64,000 nt of DNA from Cryptomeria japonica (GCF_030272615.1 NC_081406.1:242911218-242975217); one strand, 5' to 3'. Numbered from the stretch's first letter, positions 36,413 to 47,391 are shown. Notes: generated by a model from the letters alone, not told the origin. A program made the numbers and translations.

Positions 36413-37793
36413 ATGTACCCGGACCCTCGCACAGAAAAAGAAAGACTCCAGGAGGCAAGGGCAGATATCGAGCGGGCGATGGCTGGAGAGCGGAGGGCCT
36501 CGCACCTGGCTGTCGATACACCAGTCCAGTCGGAACCAGAGAAGAATATCATCAAGCAGATGTTACAAACCACAATACCCGTACGGGTGTCGAGCCTTCT
36601 ACAGACCATGCCACAGTTAAGGATGGCTCTGACAAATGTAACTGGGGACACTACCATCGGTCAGGAACACCAAACGATGACAAAGTTTGGTATGGACCCG
36701 GTGAAGGGATCCGGTACGGATGCCATGAACCCTATGCTACTAGCGGTGGGCGTCGGACGGAAACCCGCAGTGGTAGAGATGGATATATTGGGACAAAAGC
36801 TGACAAACACCATTGTTGATGGTGGGTCTAGAATCAACATATTGCCGGAGGAAACTTGGCGGAACCTCGACAAGCCGACTCTGGCCACCAACCTTCCACT
36901 TGGTCGGTGTGGATCAACACGGCATCAAACCCCTTGGCACCCTCATGGCACAAAAGGTGGTAATTGGGACGCAGCACTTCCTTCTGGATTTTGTAGTCAT
37001 CCCTCTGGAAAGGAAAGCATACGACGCTCTTCTAAGAACGGGGTGGCTGATCATGGCCAAAGCTAACCACAACTGGAAAAGGAATACACTTTCAATCGAG
37101 AGTGACGGTCATAAGTATGTAATTGATCTAAGGAACCAGTCCGTTAGCGAAGAGCTCACGTCATCAGACTTCGACTCAGAAGATTCAAATAGATGGGAGT
37201 GGGGTTCTGCAGGAGACAAAGGAGGGAAAGAACCCGACGAGGAAGGAGTGTTGGAACTGGACGAATGTTCTGAGGATGGAACCAGTTCACTGGCAGGACT
37301 TTTTCATTGGCAAATGGAGGACTATGAGGTCTTCCACCCAGAGTGTCACATGCTTCAAATATGTGAGATAGGAGAACCAAGCGGCGGGATGGAAGAACAA
37401 TCCTTTTCCCCGGAGTGCGGTAGATACCAAGAGGGAATGGCACGAATGGACGACACGCCAACCCATCAGTTTGAACGGGATAAACCCATCAAGTACGAGG
37501 AAAGGGATGTGAAAAAAATCAATCTAGGCAAGGACGAGGACCCGCAGGTGATACTCGTAGGGGATGACTGGAACCTCGTACTAGATCACTCGTACAACGT
37601 AGGCCAGTCGAGGGAGTGTTTGAGTTATCTGTACGGCGTATGGTCGGCAAAGAAGGAAGACTGGCATAGCCCGTACGGTGTACAACCTGCAAGAGGAGGA
37701 ATACCGTACGGCGGAACATTGCACCCACAAGAAACTAAGTCATACAATCTTGTACAACCAGCAACGGATAAAGGAGAAAGACAGTACGGTTAG
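36413..37793 (+). pseudogene. Broken aspartic protease and acidic spacer of element C
   Basis: The frame carries a retropepsin-like core with DGGS at 36818-36829 (DTG or DSG is usual) and LTNTIV before it. A frame change near 36890 leads to a second frame with FVVIPLERKAYDALLRTGW, the usual C-terminal side of the fold. It continues as an acidic, Ser/Glu-rich spacer to the stop at 37791-37793. The word GTACGG recurs in the last 200 bp. No reverse transcriptase motif (such as YxDD) follows. Confidence 0.65.
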
Positions 37794-37811
37794 AAAACAG
37801 ACAAACTGTAC

Positions 37812-38602
37812 GTGCAGGATCCGTACAATCCCCTCCTACACAGGGAGCGGTTGTATGAAAAGTTTGAGGGTATCTGTGCAGAGATTTGTGCCATCCATGT
37901 GAAGTTGAGTGAAGAGTTGGCACAGGTTGAAGAGGTCGTACAACTAGGGAGCGGAAGTGCACGAGTTAATCTGTACGGTGTAGAGGCAGCAGTCGGTCCA
38001 ATGGTCCGTACCAGTATGGCAAACCAGACAATGGCAAAGGAGGCTGCACTAGGGGAAAACGAGGTCGTCATACAGGTAATTGGTACTAGTACAACATGTT
38101 CAAGTACTGGTACGACAAGCACTAGTACAGTACCAGCAGGTATTGGTACGGTGTTTGTAGAAACTGGTACGGTGTCGGCAGAAACTTGTACGGCGGCAAC
38201 AAAAACTTGTACGTCGGCAGCAGAAACTGGTACGACGGCAACAGAAACTGGTACGATGGCAACAGAAACTGGTACAGTGTCAGCAAAAATTGCAACTGGT
38301 ACGGCGCCAGCAGAAACTGGTACGGTGTCGGCAGAAACTGAAACTAGTACGGTGTCAATAGAAACTAAAACTGGTACGACTGCAGTAGAAACTGGTACGG
38401 CAGCAACAGAAACTGGTACGATGTCAGCAGAAATTGGTACGATGTCGGCAGAAACTGGTACGATGCCAACATGTACTGGTACGACAGAAATTGATACGAT
38501 GCCAACAAGAACTGGTACGGTGCCAACAAGTACTGGTACGGTGCCAACATGTACTGGTACGACAGAAGCTGGTACGGTGCCAACAAGTACTGGTATGGTG
38601 CC
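37812..38602 (+). pseudogene. Minisatellite-coded region of element C (Thr-Gly-Thr heptads)
   Basis: An open frame begins with a helical segment (KFEGICAEICAIHVKLSEEL) and then translates a roughly 21-bp tandem repeat (ACTGGTACGGTGTCGGCAGAA and variants, 38085-38602) as about 20 units of T-G-T-V-S-A-E type. The array is cut by element D at about 38603 and resumes at 46814-46910 with interleaved GDLEA units. Function unknown; it may be a spacer or coiled-coil linker. Long antisense frames across it are by-products of the repeat. Confidence 0.6.
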
Positions 38603-38910
38603 ACTTGCTTGTCCTCACTATACTTTGTCAACACACTACATACAACAACATTTTGCTAAGTGGTCCCTCATCAAAGTCTATCACCTTTGGGTCTCATTTG
38701 GTCTTCCTTAGAGTCAAGGTCAACTTACCTCATCAAGAGAAACTATCCTCTCTTTGGAAGTCACACCTACTCTACTACATACATACTTGGTCTTACACTT
38801 TGGACATTGCAAGTACACTTCAGATTCATTTACATTTCATCCAACTCTTGGTCTTCCATACTTTATCCATTTTTCATCAGGTCTCACACATCTCGGTCAA
38901 TACCTAGTTC

Positions 38911-41031
38911 ATGGTTGAAACCCGTCTTCAAAAATCTAGGAGAGAAACTAAAGAGGCTCAAGAGTCCCCAAACATGAGTTCTTATGAGTATGACAATGAT
39001 ATCTTTTTCAATTTTGATCATACTACATTACCTGACATGGATGCCTATAGAAACATTCCAAATGTTGAGAACATGGACACTACAAACAACAATGATACAC
39101 ACAATGATGATATGGACAACTTTTCAGTACATTCAGCAGATGTGGAAGAATCCATTATGGATCCCCATTTCAATCGATTGGTTGAGGAAATAATGAGGAG
39201 GGATAGACAATACTTCTTACAAATGATGGCACAAAGTGGAGCCAAGATACCTCATGATTTTGACATGTCTCAAATAATGGAAAATCGACCTTTGCAACAA
39301 CCTCACTCCAACATGGATCAAAGGAGGCCTAATAGTGGAGGCAATAGAAGACCACATCTTGTGCCTGAATCACCATCATCTTTGTTTCAAAAACCAGAGG
39401 TCCCACATACACATGGTCAAGCATATGATACTCACCTTCGCAGACCATTATGGAAGTCTTATGCAGAGAAATATGCTCAATCACATATCAATGCTAAGGA
39501 TCAACGACCAAAGCAATTGGATATTCAAAGGCATGCTCAAAATTTGGACACAAGGAAACCCCGTGTCAAATTTGGGGGCAACACATTAGAACATGACATG
39601 CCTGTAGAGTATGGTATACATGGACAAAATAGATATTTTGTTCCTCAACATGAATCTATACCAAGTGGTCCATATATGCAGCATCACTATAGACCTCCTC
39701 CATATGAACATGTGTATGATCAATATCATCCATATATGCAACATGCTTCCCCTCCAATTGGTGCCTCAAGCATGGGGTATGGTCCAAGAAGTCGATCTCC
39801 ACCTAAGAGCAATTTGGAGCAACAAATCAGGGACTTACAAAAGAAAATGGAGGACATAAATACACCAAAGCCAACATACACAATGAGAGACATATGTCCC
39901 TATCCATTTGACAAGAGCATTCCAATGCCTCCTTTTCCTACACACTTTGTGACGCCTAAATTTGATAAGTATAGAGGAAAAGGGGATCCTAAGGCACACA
40001 TAAGACAGTTTTTCACAGCTTGCATTGAGATAGCAGCAGAAGAGACATATTTGATGAGATTATTCCCACAGAGCCTAGGCGATCAAGCTATGGAATGGTT
40101 CTCCCAACTTTCACCTGGAATTAAGTCATGGGGTGACTTAGCAGAGGCATTTATCCAACATTTCTCCTACAACATAGAGACACACATATCAGTCACTACT
40201 TTGTGCAACACCAAGCAAAGGGATGGAGAATCTTTTTCATCATTTTTACAAAGATGGAGAAATCTAGCCAGCAGATGCTCTTGTGAAATTCCAAAAAAAC
40301 AAATGGTAGAGATGTTCACACAAAATGTTAACAAAGACATTGGATATGATCTAAGGAAAGCTTGTTTGTCCACCTTCAAGGACGTCATTGAAAAAGGCTT
40401 AGCGACAAAGAAGGTCCTAATTGAACAAGGAGTCATTAAGATATTCAAGGAAAACAAAGATGACTTTAAAGGAAAGGACAAGCCAAGATTTTGGAATAAA
40501 AACAAGAACACAGTCAATGATGGTGTTGTTGATGCCAACACAATGCGACCCAAATTCATTTTTTCCGGATCAAGCTCTACAAACAATCAAGTGAATACTC
40601 AAACAACTTCTAGATCACGAAGGAAGTACACTCCATTGGGAGAACCACTTGAGTCAGTTTTCAAAAAGCTAGTGGCAAACAAGATAATAACAATTCCAGA
40701 TTTGCCTCCATATGAACCAAAGGTTAAACCAAATTGGTGGAATGATGATGAATATTGTGAATTTCATAAGAGCAAGGGTCATAAGACAAGAAATTGTCAT
40801 CGACTGAAGAACATCATACAAGATCTCATTGATAGGGGTGACATTGAGATTGAAGGGCACTCATCCAATCAAGAACATGAGATGTTTAAGGAACCATTCC
40901 TAAAACATGACAAGGAAAAAGCTAAAGCCACAGATGACCAAACCAACTATACCAGAGCATCCTATAACTATGATTCAACTATCAATCACATCTCGATGGA
41001 CAATTATGTCTACCATTATCATCAAGGATAA
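38911..41031 (+). CDS. Gag polyprotein of element D (intact, 706 aa)
   Basis: Starts MVETRLQKSRRETK. Residues 1-330 are hydrophilic with Pro/His/Tyr-rich stretches. About 338-500 match the plant Ty3-type gag domain (PPFPTHFVTPKFDKYRGKGD, then AMEWFSQLSPG and SFSSFLQRWRNLA). Near 610-640 a knuckle-like YCEFHKSKGHKTRNCHRL (C-x2-H-x4-H-x4-C, a form common in plant Ty3 gags) precedes NIIQDLI. The frame has no stop before TAA 41029-41031. The next frame's ATG is at 41033, one base later, so coupled re-initiation is possible. Confidence 0.85.
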   Translation: MVETRLQKSRRETKEAQESPNMSSYEYDNDIFFNFDHTTLPDMDAYRNIPNVENMDTTNNNDTHNDDMDNFSVHSADVEESIMDPHFNRLVEEIMRRDRQYFLQMMAQSGAKIPHDFDMSQIMENRPLQQPHSNMDQRRPNSGGNRRPHLVPESPSSLFQKPEVPHTHGQAYDTHLRRPLWKSYAEKYAQSHINAKDQRPKQLDIQRHAQNLDTRKPRVKFGGNTLEHDMPVEYGIHGQNRYFVPQHESIPSGPYMQHHYRPPPYEHVYDQYHPYMQHASPPIGASSMGYGPRSRSPPKSNLEQQIRDLQKKMEDINTPKPTYTMRDICPYPFDKSIPMPPFPTHFVTPKFDKYRGKGDPKAHIRQFFTACIEIAAEETYLMRLFPQSLGDQAMEWFSQLSPGIKSWGDLAEAFIQHFSYNIETHISVTTLCNTKQRDGESFSSFLQRWRNLASRCSCEIPKKQMVEMFTQNVNKDIGYDLRKACLSTFKDVIEKGLATKKVLIEQGVIKIFKENKDDFKGKDKPRFWNKNKNTVNDGVVDANTMRPKFIFSGSSSTNNQVNTQTTSRSRRKYTPLGEPLESVFKKLVANKIITIPDLPPYEPKVKPNWWNDDEYCEFHKSKGHKTRNCHRLKNIIQDLIDRGDIEIEGHSSNQEHEMFKEPFLKHDKEKAKATDDQTNYTRASYNYDSTINHISMDNYVYHYHQG

Positions 41032-41032
41032 A

Positions 41033-43027
41033 ATGCCTGAGAATTCTACCCAGAGACCCAAGATCGTTCTGAAAGGCGTTGGATCTTCTTCCGAACCTAC
41101 CTCTGAATGTCATGTTACAACCCGCCAAGGTAAATTCACTTTGCAAGGTGCTCCAGCTAAAAACACCGCTTCCTCATCAACCAAACCTGAGTATGACCTT
41201 GTAGAACAGTTAGGGAAGACACCCGCGCTCATCTCCATACTTGAGTTCTTGCACATATCCCCCGCACATAAATCCATTCTTGACAAAATCTTGAGAGAAA
41301 TTGTTGTTCCTACTGATCTGAACGTGGACCAGTTTCAAGTCATGGTGGGTTACCTTTCCATTCCACACTCCCTTACATTCACAGAAGCCGATGACGCCTC
41401 TGTAAGTCAGCCACATAATGCACCATTACACATTGAAGCCTTCATACACAAACATAGAATCAAACGAGTCCTGATAGATGGAGGAGCAGGTCTAAACATT
41501 TGTACATTGAGCACTATTAAACAATTGAGATATTCTGATAAAGTTGTGAATGCTACAAACAAAATTACCATCAAAGCATATGATGATGAAGAACGTTCAT
41601 CCAAAGGCACAATCACCTTACCTCTCAGAGTTGGGCCAGTTACAAAGGATGTGGTTTGTCAAGTCCTAGACTTGGATCTCACAAACAATATATTGCTAGG
41701 ACGTCCATGGATTCATGAGATGAGCGTAGTCCCATCTACATATCATCGATGTATCAAGTTTCCATACAATGGAGTTGAAGTGACCGTCAAAGCGGATCCA
41801 AATCCATTCATATATTGCAACAATCTACAACCTCGGTCAGAAATAACAATCCCAGTCAATCGAGAAGCTATTCCATCTTCAGCATATGTGAATCCAGAAT
41901 CCTTGAAAACTTCTACAACAAAACAAGCAGAGCTAAAAGAAAAATTCAAGATTAAAGACATGGGATGTGGTGAGTATATCTTTCATGTTGATCAACTCCC
42001 ACTATCTCCTAACACATTGAGTCGACAAGAAAAATCTACAAACAATTTTCAATGCCAAGGAATTGGGTGTGAACCACCTAGTGTTGTGGCTACTAAGTCT
42101 GAATGCAAATTTCCTCTAGTGGTGCAAGCATCTCTTGAGATCAATAGTCCTAAGAGTGGTTCCAACAAAGAATCTATTGAGCGTATTGCTAGCCCTCTTG
42201 AGAACTCACATAGCTTTACCATTTCATCCACTCATTCCATTTCTAGTCCACTCCTAGACTTGGATCAACAAGAATTACAAAATCCCTTACTCATTGGGGA
42301 TCAAAAATCGAGATTTGAAAAGAAAAATCTAAAAGTCAATAATAAAGAAAAGTCCTTTAGTCCAAATCAAAATCAAAAGCTACTGGACTCCACAAAAATC
42401 AAAGTCAAGGATAAAAATTCTATGAAAGAAAAAGAGCAAGAGTTGATCTCCCCTAATATCAAAATAACTGGGGGCAAAAGTTCTAAAATTTCAAGTCAAA
42501 AAGCATACTTGTTGATCCTAAGTCTCCATCATGTCATCATACTTTCACTTCTTTTCGCAATCATAAGCCTTCATCACTCATTCACTTGTTCCGCACATCT
42601 ATTCCCTTCTGGCGATACATCATGGACCTTTAATGGAGCTTCCTCGAAGGACTTTGTTGTCAGAGATGCCCAAACTTCTTTAGGTGACACGCATATGGGC
42701 CTATGTAGTCCACACACTAGTAATTCTATCTCAGTTCCTTTATCAACGAAGACAATCACTCGAGCTACACATCATTCAGTCAAGGAACGATGCAGTTACA
42801 ATCACAAAGTCAAGCCTCACACATTTGAGGTAGGGGACTTAGTTCTCAGAGAAAATCCCAAAAATCAGCAAGACAGAGAGAATAAGGGCAAGTTCGAACC
42901 AAATTGGCTTGGTCCTTACATCATTACAGCAGCATATGGATCTGGTGCATATCAGCTCTCAACTACAGAAGGTGAACCTTTGGAGGATCCTATCAACAGC
43001 ATGCACCTTCGCAGGTTCTACACATAG
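41033..43027 (+). CDS. Protease-integrase-C-terminus fusion of element D (664 aa, RT deleted)
   Basis: Residues about 130-270 form a retropepsin-like domain with LIDGGAG (D at residue 149) and NNILLGRPWI. Residues about 300-500 are a Ser/Lys-rich linker. Near 505-530 is a strongly hydrophobic stretch (LLILSLHHVIILSLLF) that could span a membrane. The last ~90 residues are the end of a Ty3 integrase (ATHHSVKER, FEVGDLVLRENPKN, KFEPNWLGPYII, LRRFYT). The reverse transcriptase, RNase H and DDE core that should lie between are missing without loss of frame. A protein of this kind might still process gag; this is inference. Confidence 0.75.
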   Translation: MPENSTQRPKIVLKGVGSSSEPTSECHVTTRQGKFTLQGAPAKNTASSSTKPEYDLVEQLGKTPALISILEFLHISPAHKSILDKILREIVVPTDLNVDQFQVMVGYLSIPHSLTFTEADDASVSQPHNAPLHIEAFIHKHRIKRVLIDGGAGLNICTLSTIKQLRYSDKVVNATNKITIKAYDDEERSSKGTITLPLRVGPVTKDVVCQVLDLDLTNNILLGRPWIHEMSVVPSTYHRCIKFPYNGVEVTVKADPNPFIYCNNLQPRSEITIPVNREAIPSSAYVNPESLKTSTTKQAELKEKFKIKDMGCGEYIFHVDQLPLSPNTLSRQEKSTNNFQCQGIGCEPPSVVATKSECKFPLVVQASLEINSPKSGSNKESIERIASPLENSHSFTISSTHSISSPLLDLDQQELQNPLLIGDQKSRFEKKNLKVNNKEKSFSPNQNQKLLDSTKIKVKDKNSMKEKEQELISPNIKITGGKSSKISSQKAYLLILSLHHVIILSLLFAIISLHHSFTCSAHLFPSGDTSWTFNGASSKDFVVRDAQTSLGDTHMGLCSPHTSNSISVPLSTKTITRATHHSVKERCSYNHKVKPHTFEVGDLVLRENPKNQQDRENKGKFEPNWLGPYIITAAYGSGAYQLSTTEGEPLEDPINSMHLRRFYT

Positions 43028-44720
43028 CTCTTTGGAATATCCTAATTCAAAAAATACAAAAAAATCAAAAATTTCAAAAATACAAAAAAAAAATCAAAAA
43101 ATTCAAAAATACAAAAAAAAAAAAAAATTGTAAAATATGAAAAATCGTTACTTGGTGAAAACCTAGCAAATAGGTGCCTTGTGACACAAAAAACATTGAA
43201 AAATCGAAAAAAGCAAAGAGAAATAATTTCGTCCAACGGTGAAAACCACTTCGGTGGTGCCCTGGGCAAGTACCATGGTGAAAACTGGGTCACCAGCGCC
43301 ATGCGTAGAGACATTGCTCCTCCCTCCTTCAGGATTCACTTTCATCCTTTCACTTTGCACACACTCACAACATATCCATCCATAATAAACTTACCCATTC
43401 CCATCATGGCTTGTTATTGATCTACCTAAGATTAGTTAGCCATTCATAATAACATTCCTTTTCACCCCTTTACATCCATAATAAATCAGCTCCTATCTGT
43501 GGCTAAGGCTAATCCTACGTCTAGTAATGGGCGTGGAACTGAGAACATCACATGTTTCGAGAAGTACAGTTTCTTCCAGCTTCCTTAAGTCTATCCGCGC
43601 ACAATCCACAATAAAGCAACATTTGCATCACAAATCCGCAATAAAGTTCCATCTTCTCCGCAATAAAGTATCAGTTTCATGGATTCAGTCAGTTTCAGAT
43701 GAGACACAGCAGCAACAATGAGCTTCAACAAAATCAAATCTTTCAACAGACTCAGACAACATATGGTTCAGTGCTATCTATCCTTTCTGTGAAAGTAAAC
43801 ATTGTGACCACAATCAAATAAGACTTATACAAGTGACAAGAGACACTAAACTTGAGGACTACAGTGGATGTTGGTGTCGAGTCTTGGTTTTCTTTTGATT
43901 TTTATCTTTTTGGTGACATGTCTTTTAGCTTTTTCGGGATGTCTCTAACTAGAGATTCTATCTCCAGGATGTCTTTGACTAGAAAGGCAAGGATGGGGTG
44001 TCGTCACCTATTTTTCTTTTGCTATCTGTGGATTGTCTTTTAGTAATGCTATGACTTGTCCAAGGATATGAGGACACTGTGAGTCTAGTGTGAACTGGGG
44101 CATTCCTTGTTTGCGACTGTCTTATCTCCATGCAAATGGGTACAATGACTTTCTGGGTCGAACATATGCCTCAATTGTCATAACCTACTTGCCATAATAA
44201 AGCTCAATGATGATAACGCACAAGAAGCTCTTTCACTTTCATATCTTTTGTCTTCCATCCCCCTTTCTTGATTGACTTCCATCGTCCTTCTCAAGTCCGC
44301 GTAGCCTGCTATCACATGACTGAGTATAATGACACACCAAAAACATTTGCATTTCATGTAGTTGCACCTGTATTATCACATGTTAGCATTTCATACATAC
44401 ATATAAATATCACAACTGCATCACATCCTGCACACAACACATGTTAGCACAATTTACATTTGCATTATCATATTCATCTGCATTACATACATTCACATTT
44501 GCATCATGCATACACCTATAAAACATAAAAGAACAAAAAAAATATATATTGCATTGCATCATATACATATTTGCATCCATATCATAAGCATCACATAGAA
44601 ACATACATCACATAGGTATGCATGCATATAGCTGCCGCAAAGATGAATCATCTCATATATATATAAAGTGTCATGATACAATGATGTCAAAATCATATGG
44701 CTACAATCACCCACAGGTGT
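43028..44720. other. Non-coding interval of element D
   Basis: It begins with an A-rich stretch (43046-43130) of AAAATTCAAAAATAC words, as is common after plant Ty3 pol genes, followed by a GGTGAAAACC-containing segment (43220-43310). No gene is seen on either strand. Confidence 0.5.
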
Positions 44721-45720
44721 CTACATCATCATACAAAATGGTACAAAATTGATACAGAGGAACCCACTGATAACTCCTGCCAACACTGTTGGTAGTGCTA
44801 ATCCTGTCTGTGTCATCGTGTCCCATGCCACGTGTCCAGCCCTCATCTCTAGTCCTGGATCCTGAAACACTCGTCTAAGGGCATCCCTGTCTCCGTCCCA
44901 ATCGTACGGAATCAACTCCCCATCGATCGGTATCTGCAAAATCCTGTATACATCCTCCAGGGTGACTGTCATCTCACCCATCGACAAATGAAATGTGCAT
45001 GTCTCAGAGTGCCATCTCTCAGCCAGCGCAGTCAGCAATCCCATGTTCGCCTGAAACTCAGGCACACAGAATATGTCTCAATCCCATAGCCTCAATCGCA
45101 ACTCGGTCCTTGGCTGTCAACTCAGGTCGCAGCCTCTGAGTCGATGGGAATCTCTCTCGTGACTCCAGCATAGGCAAATACTCCTGCAGTCATAAATCAA
45201 TCATCTCAATCCTAGTGACCCTCACTGTTCATCACAAAGTGTTGCTTCTATCCTAGTGGTACTCCCTGTTCATCACAAAGTACTACGTGTTTTGCACTCC
45301 CTGTTCATCACAAAGTGCTGCTCACATTTGCACTCGTTGTTCATCACAAAGTGCTGCTCATATTTTAGTACTCCTTGTTCATCAAAAAGTACTATGTCTT
45401 GGTACTCACTGTTCATCACAAAGTGCCTCGATCTATCCTAGTCTTCCCTAGAGGACTTGCTTGAGTGTATCCTCTCAGCAGCTTATCCAATCGACAGCGT
45501 ATGTTCATCACAGAACTGTCGATTTTGGCCTTGAAGACATATTACTCTACCTAGCATGCATTAATGACAACAATAAATGCATCAAAGTACAAGGAAGTTT
45601 TGTGGTACTTACTGGCTCTCCTGCCTCTGCTGGCCTCTAGAATCGGCGAACGCGGTCGAATCTGTGAACCAAAGCCATCGCTGCTGACTGCTGCTACTCT
45701 TTTCTTTCTTTGCACTCTAA
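44721..45720 (-). pseudogene. Antisense plant mobile domain (PMD, MAIL1-like) gene inside element D
   Basis: On the minus strand, exon 2 (45183 down to 44721) encodes LTAKDRVAIEAMGLRHIL, then, after a frame offset near 45060, LLTALAERWHSETCTFHL, TLEDVYRILQIPIDG and GHVAWD. This is the order seen in plant mobile domain (aminotransferase-like PMD, PF10536) proteins, which are repeatedly captured by plant transposons and also exist as host MAIN/MAIL genes. An upstream exon ends at CCA/GTAAGT (minus, 45612), and the acceptor GACTGCAG/GAG is at 45184, giving a 429-nt intron that holds a hairpin minisatellite. The frame offset and the early stop indicate decay. Confidence 0.65.
45218..45426. repeat. 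36-bp minisatellite of co-varying hairpins
   Basis: Six 25-bp units have the form GTACTCCCTGTTCATCACAAAGTAC. Starts are 45218, 45259, 45294, 45330, 45368 and 45402, with steps of 34-41 bp. Arm pairs are GTACT/AGTAC in two units and GCACT/AGTGC in two others, so both arms changed together. The array lies within the predicted intron of the antisense PMD gene. Confidence 0.8.
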
Positions 45721-46016
45721 TCTCTTGGAGGTGTAGATGACAATGAGGATGTATTTCCCTAGTAGTCTATCTTATAGACTGCCCTAGCCCTCGTTTCCCA
45801 AGTCAGTCTTCATTATCCCGTGACTCTGTCACTTTATCCGGTCAGTCCATTCTAGCCTTTCTTTCTTATCGAGAGATTGTCTGTGGTCTTTTTACACATT
45901 TTCATCCAATCTCTCGAGGGGGCATATCATTCCCATCCTGGGGCAACTCTGTATCAGTTCATATTATCTTCTTTGAAACAACGCGACAAGCCGCATTGTC
46001 TCAAAGAGGGGCAAAA
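45721..46016 (+). other. Pre-LTR segment of element D with polypurine tract
   Basis: Non-coding. It ends with AAAGAGGGGCAAAA, which directly precedes the TG of the LTR and fits a polypurine tract priming plus-strand DNA synthesis. Confidence 0.6.
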
Positions 46017-46813
46017 TGTAGACACCCAAAATTGTCCAGTCTAATTAAATAAATATTTTATTTTATTTATTTAATTATCTAAGCTTAATTCTTCTATTAA
46101 TTAAATAAATCTTTATTTATTTAATTAATTCATTTATCCTCTTCTAGCCTTATTTCTCATTTAAATAAATACATTTATTTGTTTAAATTATCCTTTTCCT
46201 AAATTAAATAAATATCTTATTTATTTAATTGATCTCACTCCTTCTATTAATTAAATAAATCTTTATTTATTTAATTAATTCATTAACCTTTTCTACCTAT
46301 GACACATGTCATTCATCTCTTAATTCATACACTACCTACCCCTCTTATTATTTTATTATTTCTTTTACTTACCCTCTAATCATAGCCGACCTTCTTTTAC
46401 ACCTCTCAATCTTATCCCTCCATTTCATATAGTGTCTTCTATATAAGGAGATGCTTCCTTCATTATCAAACCCTAATCAATCATCCTAATGACCTAACTA
46501 CTTGATCAATTGACTACTTGGCATAGGCAATCCTACTTGCAACCACATTTCCGTTCTTTGTTGAGCTCTTGTGCACATATAAAATCTGAGAGCAAATATA
46601 TCAAGCAAGATCAATGGAGATAGGAAGAATGGAGATCCAAACCCTATTGGACATGTGATGGTATAATCTTTGTGATTTCATTTGATTTGCATTGTCTTAG
46701 GTAATCTTCATATGTTATGGTGGATCTTTGTTGTTGTTAGGCTAGGGTTTTGTGGTTGAATTCATTTAGCCTTTCAATATCGTTATTATTGTTATCCATT
46801 TTCACCATATACA
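46017..46813 (+). repeat. 3' LTR of element D
   Basis: It begins TGTAGACACCCAAAATTG and ends CACCATATACA (797 bp). A TATA box (TATATAA) is at 46440. The first 270 bp hold five AT-rich hairpins built from AATTAAATAAAT and its complement (about 46041, 46095, 46158, 46201 and 46244). No matching 5' LTR remains in the window. Confidence 0.75.
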
Positions 46814-46948
46814 GTAGGAACTGGTACTGTGTCAGCAGGAACTAGTACTGGTGACTTGGAGGCAGAAACTGGTACGGTACCAACAAAAATTGGTACGGGT
46901 GACTTGGAGGCATTAGCAACCCAGGTGGCGATGCTCATTTCACAGCTG
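46814..46948 (+). other. Element C sequence between insertions D and E
   Basis: Resumption of the Thr-Gly-Thr minisatellite, with GACTTGGAGGC units, leading into a helical segment (ALATQVAMLISQL) that is cut at 46948 by unit E. The last five bases, AGCTG, are the left duplication of E. Confidence 0.75.
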
Positions 46949-47391
46949 TGTTGTGACCATTTCACACATCGCCCCATTTGAAATGGGGACCCCCTCTTTT
47001 TGCTCGTTTTTCGCTCGCCTTTCGCTTCGTTTTTTAGGGTTTTGTTAGTCAGTCAATTGTCTGGATTTAGGGTCAAGCCTTAGGGTTTTAATTACCATCT
47101 TTTCAGGCCGGAATCCAGTCAGTTTTGAGAGCTTTTGAGCTTCCTTTCGTAGGATGCAAATTTTGAATGCAATGATTTCGCCAAAATGGTCTATTTTCAA
47201 TTGGAATTTTGAGTGCAGAGCTTAAATTTGTCTAAGTGTTAATGATGAAATGTGAATTTTTGTCCAATTGAGTAATTTTGACCAAATTTTGACTTTTTTG
47301 ATTTTTGATCCCGGGCATTGGAAATGATTTATTTTCGCCTTGTGAAGTGATTAAATGTGTAAAATCATGATATTTTGGCCTGTAGGAGCAA

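Larger units (their letters stand above)
38603..46813 (+). mobile_element. Element D: internally deleted Ty3-type retrotransposon, 5' LTR missing
   Basis: It contains an intact gag, a protease fused to an integrase C-terminal end, an antisense plant-mobile-domain gene, a polypurine tract (AAAGAGGGGCAAAA) and a 3' LTR (46017-46813). It is inserted in the minisatellite of element C. About 300 bp of leader precedes gag, but no LTR or primer-binding site is found there, so the 5' end has been lost. Reverse transcriptase, RNase H and the integrase catalytic core are absent, yet both frames remain open. It looks like a non-autonomous derivative. Confidence 0.8.

Noticed and set aside
38365-38634. 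Minus-strand Tyr/Gln/Phe-rich open frame of 89 codons
   Set aside because: It is the antisense of the element C minisatellite; a repeat length that is a multiple of three keeps several frames open by default.
41033-43027. The hydrophobic segment of the D fusion protein as an envelope gene
   Set aside because: Only one hydrophobic stretch at a deletion join, with no signal peptide, cysteine pattern or separate reading frame.
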